Translations under genes and position numbers: made by a program
NCBI GenBank assembly: GCA_047495785.1
Contig: JBLDXI010000009.1
Coordinates: 5,022,001-5,086,000 of the forward strand
DNA: 64,000 bases
Reading direction: 5' to 3'
From: Lepidodermella squamata
Taxonomy: Eukaryota; Gastrotricha
In this document: positions 50,001-60,862 of the stretch, one piece after another
Layout of the letters: every line of letters starts with the position of its first letter
Numbering within the stretch: the stretch's first letter is position 1
Notes under the pieces: model-generated
What the model saw: only the letters and a program-made list of their open reading frames with translations
The model's database searches: none
Told to the model about the DNA's origin: nothing

Positions 50001-53000
50001 TGATACCAAATAAATGAATATAGAGATGCGGCTAATAGGCATCATCATCACATTTTCGTTTTTCTTATTCTAACGGGGCGACGTTTTATATTTCAAGGCG
50101 ACTGATTATCAGTCAGGTGCGGCCTTTCGCCTTAAGGGGCGGATTAAGGTGGATTAGTGCGGCGATCACGCAATGAGGGCGACTTTATTTATTTTTGGGC
50201 GACACAAATGGGGCGAACTTTTACCTTTTTGGGCGACAGATTTTACCTCACCCTTTTTTTTATTCAGAGCGATATATCGAAAATATTGAAATTTAAGAAA
50301 TTCAAAAACAAATGAGTTATTTTTTAATTTTTCCAGTGCGGAGGCGCTTCGGATTTATGACGATGACTACCACGGTGGAACCGACTACAACCGAGCCGGA
50401 ATATGTCGAGGAAGAGAACAAAGGTTCAGGGCTGCAGCAATTCCTCTTCGATTTTTCGGATCCTTGGCTCGAAGTTGAAACCGGCGAAACTACAACGCTT
50501 CAAACAGTTGCTCCAATTATTGTCACCGAAGAAATTACGACAGAATCAACCACGGAGTCTACTACGAAACCCGAGACCACGACGACAACTACTACCCAGC
50601 CGACTACTACGACCAGTACCACAACGGAACCTACTACAACTACCCCGACTACAACCACGAGTACCACGACGGAACCGACTACAACAACCAGTACCACTAC
50701 GGAACCGACCACCACTAATACTGCTTCTACCACTACAACGACAACAACAGAGCCAACAACAACAACTAGTACCACCACGGAACCCAGTACCAGCACTTCG
50801 ACTACGACCACGAGTACCAGCACTACAACTTCAACGACAACTACGCCTGGTAAAAATAAAAAAAATGTTTAGTGCTACAGTATAGGGTGTTTCAAATGCT
50901 AAATTTCCCCAATTTTGGGTTCCAAGTTGTGAGCATGCAGAGCTGATATCGATATCGATTATTGATTTTCAAATTGTGATTTTTCCTATATCCGAAATAT
51001 AGCAAGTCAAACTTTTGAATTGTTCCTCCACAAGCCAAGCTTATAATATAAAAGGTGGCTAAAATTAAAACCAGGATCTTGGGGTTTGCTTGCCGATTAG
51101 AAAAGGAACGCACTTCGAATTTCGAAATCACAGAAAATCGGGGGGAATTTATTTCAAGTCCCAAACAAATCGAAAAATTCTTGAAAATTCTTTGGAATTC
51201 TTATCATGCTTTTTTACCGAATCTGAGCGGAAATCGAATTAATTTATGGCTAAATAATGGCGATAAATTTTCCTGTTAACCAAAACAAATTAAATAAATT
51301 CGAGATAATTTGTTTTTACCGAATTTCTTCTTAGAAACCACGACAACTTCGACGACCACGACCACTGAGTTACCAACTACGACTTCGACTTCCACAACCA
51401 CGTCGACTACTACAACAGCAATGCCGACGACTACAACAGGTTTGTTGCGATTTTGACTTGAAATAAGTTTTAAGGAATTTATTTTCTGAAATTTTCTCAG
51501 AGCTCACGACAACAACCACGACTACAGCGCGGCCGTTGACAACAACTCGTAAGTTTATTGCCGATTTTTAGAGTTGATTTTTCATGAAATTTTATTTCCA
51601 TTTCCTTCTCAGCAAAATCGACAACTACAACTTCCAGTAAGTTATACGATTACTAACATTTTAATTGAGAATTTCTAATATTATTTTTGGTTTTTTTCTA
51701 GCAACTACGACCACCACTTCGCCAACTAGTCCGACTACGACGACGCAGTTTATTCCGTATCATAGTACCCAATGCACGCTGTTCAAATGTGATTACGACC
51801 CGTGTGAAGCCGCAATCTGCCCAATCTTGGTATAATTTTCTTTAACATTTTTAAAATCCCAAAAATTTCTAAACAATTAGTTAATTTATTTTTTAAGTTT
51901 AGGAAACGGCTAAATCAGAATCGGAGGCAATTAGTTGGTCCTTAATTTCAAACGGGGGTTTTTAGGTTTCAAAATTTCTCAAAAATAAATTCCTCCTATA
52001 ATGTAGCGGAATTAAATTTCGAATACTGAAAATGAGTTTTGCGATGAGATTATTTCTAAATTTTCGGAAAATTCGGCTTGGAGTCAGATTCCCTAATAAT
52101 TTTTCTGGCATTTTCTAAAACACATTTTTTGTTTTTAGCCTTGGGCTCAATGCCGTCCGAACTACTGCAACGGGTGCTTCGCTGAATTTTTCCTGGAGGA
52201 TGGCAAAGCTGTTGACTGCGGTTTTTATCGACGCAAACGCGGCCTAAAAAATGGAGCTAAATCGTTAGCAAAATCGACTACCGCAACTTACAGTAATTTT
52301 TACGATTCAAAATGTAAATGATATCGACGATGTTTTTCGGTTTTATAAGCAATGACGACAACAACTCCACCAACAAGCCTGACGACAAGTACCCAATGTA
52401 CACTGTTCAAGTGTGATTACGACCCTTGTGAAGCCGCAATCTGCCCGACCTCGGTATATTTTTCTGTTTAAAATTCAAAAAGTTCAAAGATTTCAAAATT
52501 TCAAAAATTTGTAAAAGTCTAATTTCTCAAAATCATTGAAAATAGTAGGAATCCAGAAGCCAAATCAGAATATTTAGACGAAATTAAAAAATTCCCAGTC
52601 AACTTAATTTTAAATTGAAATGTGAATTTCAAAATTGAAATGTAAATTTCAAAGAGGTAGATATCATGGCATTTTTTTAGGTTTCTGAATTTCTCAGGAT
52701 TTATTTTCTCCTATCATTTGTTACCAAATGAGATTGTGGGAAAATTTCAAATCAAAAGCTGCGTAATTTCCCTCATCACTAATAGGTGTAAGAAGAAGAA
52801 GGATAATAATAATGGAATTTATAATTTCGCATAATCATGATTTTGTGCCGAGTTTCAACATTTGCAAGATATTCCCCTAATTTGTTTGAGAATTTTATTA
52901 TATATTCGAATGTTCCCTATTTAGCCTTGGGCTCAATGTCGTCCGAATTACTGCAACGGATGCTTCGCCGAATTTTTCCTGGAGGACGGCACAGCCGTGG

Positions 53001-53104
53001 ACTGCGGTTTTTATCGACGCAAACGAGGCCTAAAAAATGGAGACGAAAATTCGAAATCACCACTGCTGCTATTCGACGACGGCAATACTGAGTCGTTACA
53101 CTAA
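47070..53104 (+). CDS. Secreted Thr-rich mucin-like protein with duplicated Cys-rich C-terminal module (897 aa)
   Basis: Nine exons: 47070-48507, 50337-50849, 51335-51439, 51501-51548, 51613-51636, 51702-51829, 52139-52292, 52350-52453 and 52925-53104; every phase fits. It has a signal peptide (MKTLILFLALCQIDLVTLQ) and an N-terminal Cys-rich domain (RYCDSQFILPYHIRLCNRC, CCKNLCGNKC). A long region of TTTSTTTEPTTTT-type repeats follows, a dense O-glycosylation target as in mucins. The C-terminus has two near-identical two-exon modules: QCTLFKCDYDPCEAAICP then PWAQCRPNYCNGCFAEFFLE...DCGFYRRKRG. Each ends in RRKR-G, a furin-type site. A 1.4-kb transposon occupies intron 1. It is likely a component of mucus, cuticle coat or extracellular matrix. 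AATAAA lies at 53186-53191. Confidence 0.85.
47880..48440 (+). repeat. Coding minisatellite-like Thr repeat
   Basis: A degenerate repeat of the unit ACNACN(AGT/CCN/GAG) encodes TTTSTTTEPTTTTPTTTT blocks. It continues after the intron in 50570-50845. Synonymous variation between units suggests selection on the protein and not a pure microsatellite. Such arrays expand and contract easily. Confidence 0.8.
48814..50246. mobile_element. 1.4-kb DNA transposon with CGCCC subterminal repeats in mucin intron 1
   Basis: The left end aaaatctgccgccccaaaag-gtaaaagtccgccct and the right end gggcgaacttttaccttttt-gggcgacagatttta are inverted complements with a few differences. Inside each end are many further CGCCC motifs in matching orientation (about 48840-48950 and, inverted, 50070-50220). 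The interior has no recognisable transposase; a 97-codon minus frame (49496-49789) is not identifiable. A hAT-like MITE is nested at 48991-49235. A lone right-type end of this family sits at 53957-53990. Confidence 0.7.
48991..49235. mobile_element. hAT-like MITE nested in the larger transposon
   Basis: The ends CAGTGCTCCGCAAA (48991-49004) and its exact complement (49222-49235) bound 245 bp that are unusually GC-rich in the middle (cggccacgtgcggcc, ggcggccggtagg). The CAGTG...CAAA form resembles hAT/Charlie termini. I see no clear 8-bp target duplication. Confidence 0.6.
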
Positions 53105-53995
53105 GAGTCATTCATTTCTCATATACCAGTTGTTTTACATCCCTGCCAGTGTTGTTATTATTACGATTATTTATATCATGCTGAGAATAAATTTTCAACT
53201 CGTTTCATTGAATCGTTTTTCTTCAAGAAAATACTAATACCGAAGAAAGCCCCGAAAAACCCGATGATAAATATGTTGATAATTTGTGCAGTGCATAGTC
53301 ATATGACTTATATAGGAATAAGGATGTTGAAACTGCTGACTGCTGACTAACAATGGAACTGTCAAAGAGTAATGGTATCTAATAGAAAATCTGGGGAAAT
53401 TAGTCCTGTAACCAGGTAAAATTGCCGCGAACTCGAGGGAATGCCCTCAGCGCCTTCTTTCGGCGGGCTGAAACGGAAACTACACTGGAAAATTGTGATT
53501 TCGAAAGAAATTGCAATTTCAAGACGGGTCGAGTGGTAACTGGGATTTCTAACGAAATCTAGCTCAAAATTTGGGAAAATTCTTAGTAATGGGTTATTTG
53601 GGAATCCAAGGTGATGGGTGGTTCAGGGGCCTAGTGATATGGGCTGGGTGGCGAAGCTGGTCCCACGTGGCAATCTGATTATCCCATCGCCTGATCCGTC
53701 GTCTGTGATTTCACAATTGCAGTGGCGCTGTAGGGACCGCACATGATTGGTCCGATCGGCTATCTGAGCCAAATGCCCCAGTAGGTTAGCGGGGACCAGG
53801 TAAAATTATAGGGAATTAAATCATTTATTCATCTTTCTTCAATGCTTGAGAAGATCTCTAATCAAAGTACAACACAGCAAACAAATTTACAATAAATTAC
53901 TCATTTCTCGAGCATCCGAGTCTCCCGTTCTCTCACGTCCTCTCATACCCTACAAACGCGGGCGAACTTTTACCATTTAGGGCGGCAGATGTTAT
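53105..53995. other. Spacer between mucin and PAN copy 1
   Basis: It holds the mucin 3' UTR, the PAN copy 1 3' region, and a single transposon end (53957-53990) abutting the PAN stop codon. No gene is supported. Confidence 0.45.
53957..53990. mobile_element. Lone end of the CGCCC transposon family at the PAN copy 1 stop
   Basis: The string gggcgaacttttaccattta-gggcggcagatg matches the right end of the 48.8-50.2 kb element. It lies within about 6 bp of the stop codon of PAN copy 1 (53996-53998). No partner end is visible nearby, so it is a solo terminus or a truncated insertion. Confidence 0.65.
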
Positions 53996-54403
53996 TTAAC
54001 CGAGTTTTATTTCCTGTTTAGTAGGGCTGGGTTTTCTCGAGTAGACGACTTGGTTTTCAGTCGCCCTTGGCCTTTTGTCTTTCCAGCGCTGGCTTGGGCA
54101 GTGTTGGTACAGCTCACATGCAGTTGTACCTTTGACGAACACGAAACCATTGCAGGGTGTCTTGCTCTGCAGGCACCCCGTCGCGCATGCCGTAGCATTA
54201 TCGGCGCTCACTGCATTTTTTTGGCCCTCACATAAAACATTTATCCTAAAGAAGCTGTTGAGGCTGGCTGCGGTGGGAATATAACACATAATATCATTAC
54301 GCGATTTTTTTTTAATTAACAAACTTCTCGGTCTGCTAACCGCATAGCCGCATACAGCAACCGCACTCACCACAGCCAGAAGAAGCAAAACCTTGAACTG
54401 CAT
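53996..54403 (-). CDS. Secreted PAN/apple-domain protein, copy 1 (116 aa)
   Basis: Exon 1 is 54403-54325 (MQFKVLLLLAVVSAVAVCGY, signal peptide). A 57-bp intron follows (54324-54268; gtttgt...accgcag). Exon 2 is 54267-53996. The mature part is a short PAN/apple fold: SLNSFFRINVLC, ATACATGCLQSKTPCNGFVF and TTACELYQHCPSQ, with the cysteine order typical of PAN domains, which bind proteins or carbohydrates. The intron is a multiple of three without an in-frame stop, so an unspliced form would also be open. A TATAAAAT box lies at 54488-54481. The last about 10 residues differ from copies 2 and 3. Confidence 0.85.
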   Translation of the reverse strand: MQFKVLLLLAVVSAVAVCGYAVSRPRSLLIKKKSRNDIMCYIPTAASLNSFFRINVLCEGQKNAVSADNATACATGCLQSKTPCNGFVFVKGTTACELYQHCPSQRWKDKRPRATENQVVYSRKPSPTKQEIKLG

Positions 54404-55896
54404 TATTCTGGAAGAAGGAAATAACTTGAAGTTGATGAAACTGAGAAAATGAATTGTTAATTTCGCGCTTTCTTGCGTATATTTTATAGCCGAACCTACT
54501 TCATTTGCTATACGAGTGGCAGTCAAGTGATAAGTGGTGTATGAGACTTGCTGCAAGGCTTCCTTCATTTCCACCACTATCATTTGTAGAATCAAATTGA
54601 AATGTGGGTTATTCACCTGCCTTTTACGCTAGACGTCTAGACGTTTCTAGGCATTGTTATTGCAAAAACTATAATTTTTGAAGCTGAAGGAGAAAGCACC
54701 GAAGTTTAGTTTTAGCAAACATTAAGCAATGAATTTCAAGTCAATTCAAGTTGCACACCGGCGAAATCGTCTTATCGCATTAGAGTTTGAAAATTGACAG
54801 ATGGAGCCGTGAATGGTCCTGAAAAATTGCCTCTTGAGTTCTTTTGAATGCGAACGCAGCAGATTAGCTTCGAAATATGAGCTTTAAAATATCTCAAACC
54901 AATAGCAACCGGGTTTTTCAGGGTAGCTGGGGTACCATCACTTTAACTCTTTCACGGCCATAAGAACGATTTCTGATTTTGACTTTGACAGTGTACTGTA
55001 AGTTCGGTTTGATGAATTTTTGACCCTTTTGACCAATAATACTTTCCGATGTCGGCTACAAGAATTTAAAACAATCAGAGTGTTATCCTATACCGTTTTG
55101 AAATTATGGCCATTTTATAATTGGTAACTGAGGTGCTGAATACTGACTTTTGAGAACTCATTTAAACTGAATATATTCGTTAATGTAAGTGAGGGGTGAT
55201 GTTAGGGACCTTCACGACAGTAATTTAGGATCTGAAATTCCAATGTTGAACGCATCTGATGTAGAAATCAGCTGCCTAAAAATCGCCTGCAATCAGCTAG
55301 GCCGATAGGGCGATTTCGACCACTCTTCGCATTCTTATACCGATAGATAGATAGATAAAGACAGACGGGTTTCAAAGTCGTGATCAGGACAATTGAAAAC
55401 CCCTTTCCAATAGTTTTCTTCCACAGATAAACAATTCGTCTGTGGAAGGGTTAACCACCAAGCCCCACAAGTGAACCCTAAGCCGCAACATGTTAAATCA
55501 AGAGCATATAAATGGTGGTTTCACTAACTACTTCGGAGAGGCGTCCGAAGTTTTAGGCCACCGAAGTTTCTCAACAGCACTCCGACTTTGCGTAACTACA
55601 CACCGAAGTTAAGTAAAACCGCACTAATAGCTTCATATATTTCAAAAATTCATCAACTAAGTCCAAAAAATACGATATTTTCGATGAGTACCGGTAAGAT
55701 AGGGGGAACTTTACGCAGGATGTCGAAGGGACCATTTATGCATCAAATAATACTTTATTCATAACTCAATCAATGCTTGATAATATATCAACAGAAAATA
55801 AAACATCAAACGCTATTGAAATAATTCACTCATTTCCCATTTCCCATAAGCAAGTTCTCTCACGTCCTCTTGAAACTTAATGGCTGGGACGACTTG
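54404..55896. other. Upstream region of PAN copy 1 and a piggyBac-like element
   Basis: The segment 54404-54680 is the promoter block shared with other PAN copies (TATA box; acgtctagacg...ctaggcattgttattgcaa). A piggyBac-like element lies at 54943-55454. The region 55740-55896 is the 3' UTR of copy 2 (minus-strand AATAAA near 55753). Confidence 0.5.
54943..55454. mobile_element. piggyBac-like non-autonomous element 1
   Basis: TTAA occurs at both ends (54943-54946 and 55451-55454), followed by ctctttcacgg at the left and preceded by gtggaaggg at the right, which are roughly complementary. The interior shares segments with element 2 at 57 kb in inverted order (gacgggtttcaaagtcgtgatcag; gatagggcgatttcgacc). 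Confidence 0.5.
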
Positions 55897-56270
55897 TTAT
55901 ATCTTCCTGTAAACCATTAGGGCGTTATTATCCACCCATGGCCTTTTGTCTCCAAAGAACGGTCCTGGGCATTTTTGGTACAACTCACATGTAGTTGTAC
56001 GAATGACGAACATGAAACCACTGCAGGATGCCTTGCCGTTCAGGCACGCCGTCGCACATGCCTGATCATCATTGGCGCTTATTGTATTTTTATTGCCGGT
56101 GCATGCAACCATTTGCCTAACGAAGCTGTCGAGGCTGGCTGTTACGGGAATAACAGATATTATCATTTAGGAAGTTTTGTTCAACTTGACAAACTTTTTG
56201 GTCTGCGATTACTGCGGCATTCAGCAGCCACAGCAACCACAGCTAGGAGAAGCAAAACTTTGAACTGCAT
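55897..56270 (-). CDS. Secreted PAN/apple-domain protein, copy 2 (105 aa)
   Basis: Exon 1 is 56270-56195 (MQFKVLLLLAVVAVAAECRS, signal peptide). The intron is 56194-56139 (56 bp; gtttgtc...cgtaacag). Exon 2 is 56138-55897. The PAN core is SLDSFVRQMVACTGNKNT, QACATACLNGKASCSGFMF and TTCELYQKCPGPFFGDKRPW. It is closest to copy 1 and in the same orientation, with the intron in the same codon. The core promoter is conserved: GGCTATAAAAGCAACGCG (TATA at 56353-56347). It is likely an extracellular adhesive or lectin-like product. Confidence 0.87.
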
Positions 56271-56988
56271 TGCCAGAATGGACGATAACTTGAAGTTGAA
56301 AAAAACTGTGAAAACGAATTGTAAAATTTTAGTTTTGTCGCGTTGCTTTTATAGCCAAAGCTAGTTTTCTTGGTGTATGGTGTATGAGAGATAGTCAAGT
56401 GATAAGTGGTGGATGGGACTTGCTGCTAGGCTTCCTCGAAGTCCATCTATTCTTTGTCAAATCGTGTTGGAATGTGGGTTCACCTGTTTTGTGCGCTAGG
56501 CGGCTAGACGGTTCTAGGCATTGTTATTACAAAAAACTATCTTTGGAACGATAGCAGAAAAGGGGGAAAAACGTGCGTAAGCACCGAAGCTTAGTTTTAG
56601 CAAATTAGGTTATTTTTCGTAAACAATCCAAAAGTGGCAAAACTTGCTTAATCGTTTATCAAATTGGTCTTGAAAAATTGCCAATATCAATTTTCTCTTG
56701 AACGCGAACGCTAACGGGAGATTTTGCCGGAACGGAACGGAGTTCCCGAGCTGTAATCAGGCAGCATTCATTAGTTGGTTATCCTTGCTGATCGTATACG
56801 AAGGAATGCTCGTAATAGTTTTTTTTCCACCGGATCAAGCCGGCTCGAGGGGACTTTTAGGCAGTGTTCCTCCTGAACAACGAGGGAGACTTTCTCGTAA
56901 ACAACGGTGAACATCAAATTTTCACTAAAACATCGACCCAAACAAATAATGTGGATCAATGTTAATAGTAATGCAAAATCCGGAAACC

Positions 56989-57778
56989 TTAACCCTTTCA
57001 TGGCGGAATTATTTATCTGCAGGAGAAAAATTATTTGACGGCAGTTCTAGGGGTTTTCGAAGGCCCTGATAACGATTTTGAAACCCGTTTATCTCTATCT
57101 ATCACCGTTAATGCTGTACAAAAACTGGCCTAAATCATCCTATCCGCCCAGCTGATTTCAGCAAATTTTTTCCGAGCACCCTAATTTCTGTGTCCGGTGC
57201 CTCCAGCTTTGGAATTTTTTTTATTATAAATTACTCCCATGAATGTCCTCAAGATTCTCCCTCACTTAAATCGCCGAAAACATTCAGTTTAAAAAAGTTT
57301 CAGAGGCTCAGCATTCAGATCTGAATTCAGCTTTTCCAGTTTTTGCTCGCGATAGTTTTTGCAGCACAAAAACCACGCACTCCGCCTGTATGAGTCCTGG
57401 CGGATAGGACGATTTCGGCCGGTTTGATTAAATCTCAATAGCGTCGTCATTTTTAATTTCCAACTCGAAAAAATTTACACAGAGGTCAATGAGACTATGA
57501 CGGGCAGGGCGGTATTTTTTGTTGGGTCAAAAAATGATCAGAAACCTATGAGATTTCAAGTTGAAAAAAATCGAAATTTCAATCTCAGGTTGACTATTTT
57601 CAAATTGCTTGTATGTCCTGACCATGCAAGATAACGGCGCCCTGGTCTCAAAACCTTGTAGCAAACATCGAAAAGCAATATTCCTGAAAAGGGCGATCAA
57701 ACATTCATCGAATTCAATTTTCTGTGAATTTTCAAAGTCGAAATTCCGAAATCGTCCTTCCCGCCGTGAAAGGGTTAA
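56989..57778. mobile_element. piggyBac-like non-autonomous element 2
   Basis: It is bounded by TTAA (56989-56992 and 57775-57778). The adjacent inverted termini CCCTTTCATGGCGG and CCGCCGTGAAAGGG differ at one base. TTAA duplication with CCCTTT-type ends fits the piggyBac superfamily. The interior 790 bp has no transposase frame. Confidence 0.75.
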
Positions 57779-57971
57779 GGGTTTAAATACTTTTTCCCTA
57801 AAAATGACTGAATATTGGCGCGAAAGTATCGAGGAAAGACGCGTTTTTGAACTAGTTCAAAAACTCAAAGCACTCGCCGTCCAATTTCTTTCAAAATTTG
57901 AAAATATTTATCGCGTGCTGTCTGGTTAAATTTCATTCTATAATTAGATTAGATATTATTTCTTGAACACC

Positions 57972-58258
57972 CTGTAGAAGCAAAACCTTGAACTGCATTT
58001 CCGGTAGAAGAAAATAACCTGAATTTGATGAATAGCAAAAATGATTTGAATAAATGTCGTGCTTTCCCTCGTTGCCTTTATAGCCTAACCTACTTTATTT
58101 GCTATACGAGATGTATCAAGTGATAGTGGTGGATGGAGACTTGCTGCTAGTCGTTCTCCATCTCCACCTATCATTTGTAGAATCGAATTCGAATGTGGGT
58201 TCATCTGCCTTTTACGCTAGACGTCGAGACGATTTAAGGAATTGTTATTGCAACAACA
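57972..58258 (-). pseudogene. Truncated PAN gene copy: promoter plus the start of exon 1
   Basis: The segment agaagcaaaaccttgaactg-catttc (minus strand: ATG CAG TTC AAG GTT TTG CTT) is the first codons of a PAN gene. It is followed upstream by the full conserved promoter block (tttatagcctaacctacttt; TATA at 58082-58077; ctagacg, ggaattgttattgcaa). Coding DNA stops abruptly at caccctgta, which looks like the end of a mariner-type element. No PAN domain remains. Confidence 0.7.
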
Positions 58259-59441
58259 TTCAGGTGCTATAGCCGAAGGAGAAAAACATGCGAAAGAACC
58301 GCGTATGAGAAAATTAGGTCATCACCTCGTCATCACAAGACAATTCAAGGAGTCGGAAAACGAGGATTACTCAACTAAAAGCCGATATCATTTTCATTTA
58401 TCATATCGGTTGATCTCATTGAAGATACAAAATTATTGTTATTGTCCTGAAAAATTCCAGTCGACATTTACCAATTGAAAAGTTGTGGAGCCTGGGATGG
58501 ATCGTACATACCCCTAGTCGGGGTCATCCAAAGCCTTCCCCTATGTAAGGCTGAGCAGCCGAACTGAACACCTCCTACTAAAGTCCAGAGAAAGCAACTA
58601 ACATGAAATCTTATACAACCCAAAATTCTCTTATATGACCCTCTAGAGGGTTACATTTAAGGTTGACAACAGAGGATCTAGTTGTTGTAAGTGATCGCGC
58701 CTGATTTTATTCAAAATCTTGCAAATTTACCGGATAAATAATGGAGATTGCAGAAACAAGAAACAATGCAAAACCCTGGCAACACCTTTACCGAGCGGCG
58801 ACATTTCAAAGCCTGCCCGCTTACCTTTCGCAGCTTAAGTTTTTCAACTTCTAACTTTCATAATTCTCAATTCAATTAATAATATAATATTTATTGTTTA
58901 AATTCGGTGCCGTCATGCAGTGCTAACGTTGTTTGTTCAAGTGTCTTTTACCACCAACTCTGACAATTATGCACGTTATCACGGAATTGTAACGCGCAGA
59001 TGAATGGGCCATGAAAGATCCTGAGAAATCGAACGAAAATTCACTCTCGACAACTTCGCCGATAATGATGTGTAACATGCTTCTGCTAACTTGAAGTATC
59101 TCTCGCAATCCGTATTCGCTTACAGCCAACGGGTTTGCTGAAAAAAGTAAGAGCTCACAGAATCATGCGGTCGACAGAAGATACTAATCGTCTTGAGAAT
59201 GAGAGAGGCCCAATTTATTTCGAGTTACACTTCCGTGATCACGTACAACGTTTTTCTTCGGTTAGTCCCAAAAAAATTTTTTGCAATAACAATGCCTGGC
59301 GCTGTTTAACGCACATGGCAGGTGTACAAACTTCTCAACCGATTCGACAAGTGATGGCTGGCATTGGAGTAGGGCTGTAACAAGCCTCAGCCACCAGTTT
59401 TCACTCGACTACCTCCCATACAGCCAGAAAGTGGCTTTGGC

Positions 59442-59449
59442 TATATAAG
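59442..59449 (+). promoter_or_regulatory. TATA box of PAN copy 3
   Basis: The string TTTGGCTATATAAGCAACGCGAGG (TATATAAG at 59442-59449) matches the copy 2 core promoter (minus strand, TTTGGCTATAAAAGCAACGCG). It sits about 80 bp before the start codon. Conservation across inverted copies supports it. Confidence 0.65.
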
Positions 59450-59527
59450 CAACGCGAGGAAGCTCAAATTTTATTATTCACTTTCTTCAATTTCTTCATC
59501 AACTTCAGATTTTGGTTACTTCCAGCA

Positions 59528-59931
59528 ATGCAGTTCAAGATTTTGCTTATCCTGGCTGTGGTATTTGTGGTTGCTGAATGCGCACAGCGTCGTGGCGGCC
59601 CACATCAGCCTGGCAAGCCCAAACCAAAAAGTTTGTCACTTCAAGAGAACTAACCATTGGTGATAATCTATTATTCCTTTTTCCAGCTAGCCTTGACAAG
59701 TTCAAGTATATTCCCACAAAATGCGCAGGCAAGCATCAAAAGCATCCTAAGAGAGTCGAAGACACCAAGGAATGTGCGACAGCCTGCCTGAATGCCAAGA
59801 CGCCCTGTGATGGTTTCGTCTACTACGGTGAAACGTGCGAGCTTTACGAAAAATGCGGACCTGGCGCTCGGCTCAAGACCAGGCATTACGCCTACATCAA
59901 GAAAACCCCCGCTCCTTCGCATTCAGGATAA
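59528..59931 (+). CDS. Secreted PAN/apple-domain protein, copy 3 (115 aa)
   Basis: Exon 1 is 59528-59630 (MQFKILLILAVVFVVAECAQ, signal peptide, then a basic Pro-rich linker RRGGPHQPGKPKPK). The intron is 59631-59686 (56 bp; gtttgt...tttccag). Exon 2 is 59687-59931. The PAN core is SLDKFKYIPTKCAGKHQKHP, KECATACLNAKTPCDGFVYY and ETCELYEKCGPGA. It is inverted relative to copies 1 and 2 but keeps intron position, promoter and leader. AATAAA lies at 60042-60047. The basic linker is specific to this copy. Confidence 0.88.
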
Positions 59932-60862
59932 AGTGAGAGTCGACTGCTTGAGAAACGAGTGATTTGATTTGGTAGCGATTGCTGCGCTGATTTTTGTGAG
60001 ATATATTCATTCTCAAGGCATTGATGGATTGCGAATACCTAAATAAAGTGCGGAAAATATTATTTGCCGCGTATTTTATTAATTACTTCGCAACCGCGAG
60101 GAATTTTCCCAAGCGGCTTTCACCTGACGATAGATCATGTGTGCAGTGAACATTCCTAACGTCCTTCTGAAAGTCGGATTTCAGCGAAAAAATTGATGGC
60201 GAAATAGTTTTTAGTTATTTTTTGTGGGAACTCTCAAATTCAGGTTTTGGTCAGCTTTTGGGAGCACTATCCTACCGGATATGGAGCTAGCTTATGTGCT
60301 TAAGGTCGTGAGTCGTGGGTTCAACGCTGACGCTGCTTAATTTGCTATAGGTGCAGCAGCCAAGTGATCAGTGGTAGATGGAACTTACTGCAAGGCTTTC
60401 TCCTATTCCGAAATGACATTTTCAAATTGTGAAGAATCTGCGCCAACTTGGCGAAGCCATAATGTTTGGGTAGTCATATAAGTTCTGGTTAGAAACCGGT
60501 AACTCAGATCCATCTGAAAGACCTTGAATCTCTACGCAAGAGCGATGATCAGCCCTTGCTATTTCGGATGCATAAGGAGCATTGTTCAAAAATGAGAATT
60601 TTTCACGAAAATCACAAAAAGCCATCAAATCGGTTTTGTTCGAATGAAAAAAAGAAGAAAAACTTCCATCGGTCTGAAATTTTGAAATTGATTGCATGAC
60701 TCTTGAAATTGACTAATGGAATTCGGGTTTTAGATTCTTCTAGGCAACATTCATACGTAAAGGATCTTTCCTGAAATTTCCTCGAAACTCAGAAAATAGT
60801 CGCGACGAAGCATTATTTTATTTCAAAAAGACGCATAGATGAATGATGAAAACTGAAAAGCC
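59932..60862. other. Spacer with a solo PAN upstream segment
   Basis: The segment 60337-60405 (aatttgctataggtgcagca-gccaagtgatcagtggtaga) matches the upstream block of the PAN genes but no gene follows. The rest shows no supported feature. Confidence 0.45.

Larger units (their letters stand above)
56271..59527. other. Region between PAN copies 2 and 3
   Basis: It contains the upstream block of copy 2, a piggyBac-like element (56989-57778), a gene-less PAN copy (57972-58258), then about 1 kb with no supported gene, and the promoter of copy 3 (TATATAAG at 59442-59449). Confidence 0.5.

Noticed and set aside
58480-58700. Structured RNA candidate (several short palindromes such as accctctagagggt)
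   Set aside because: The palindromes are short and scattered, and do not form a consistent fold of any known RNA.
60250-60345. tRNA-like B box (gtgggttcaacgctgacg)
   Set aside because: No matching A box or acceptor stem; isolated match only.
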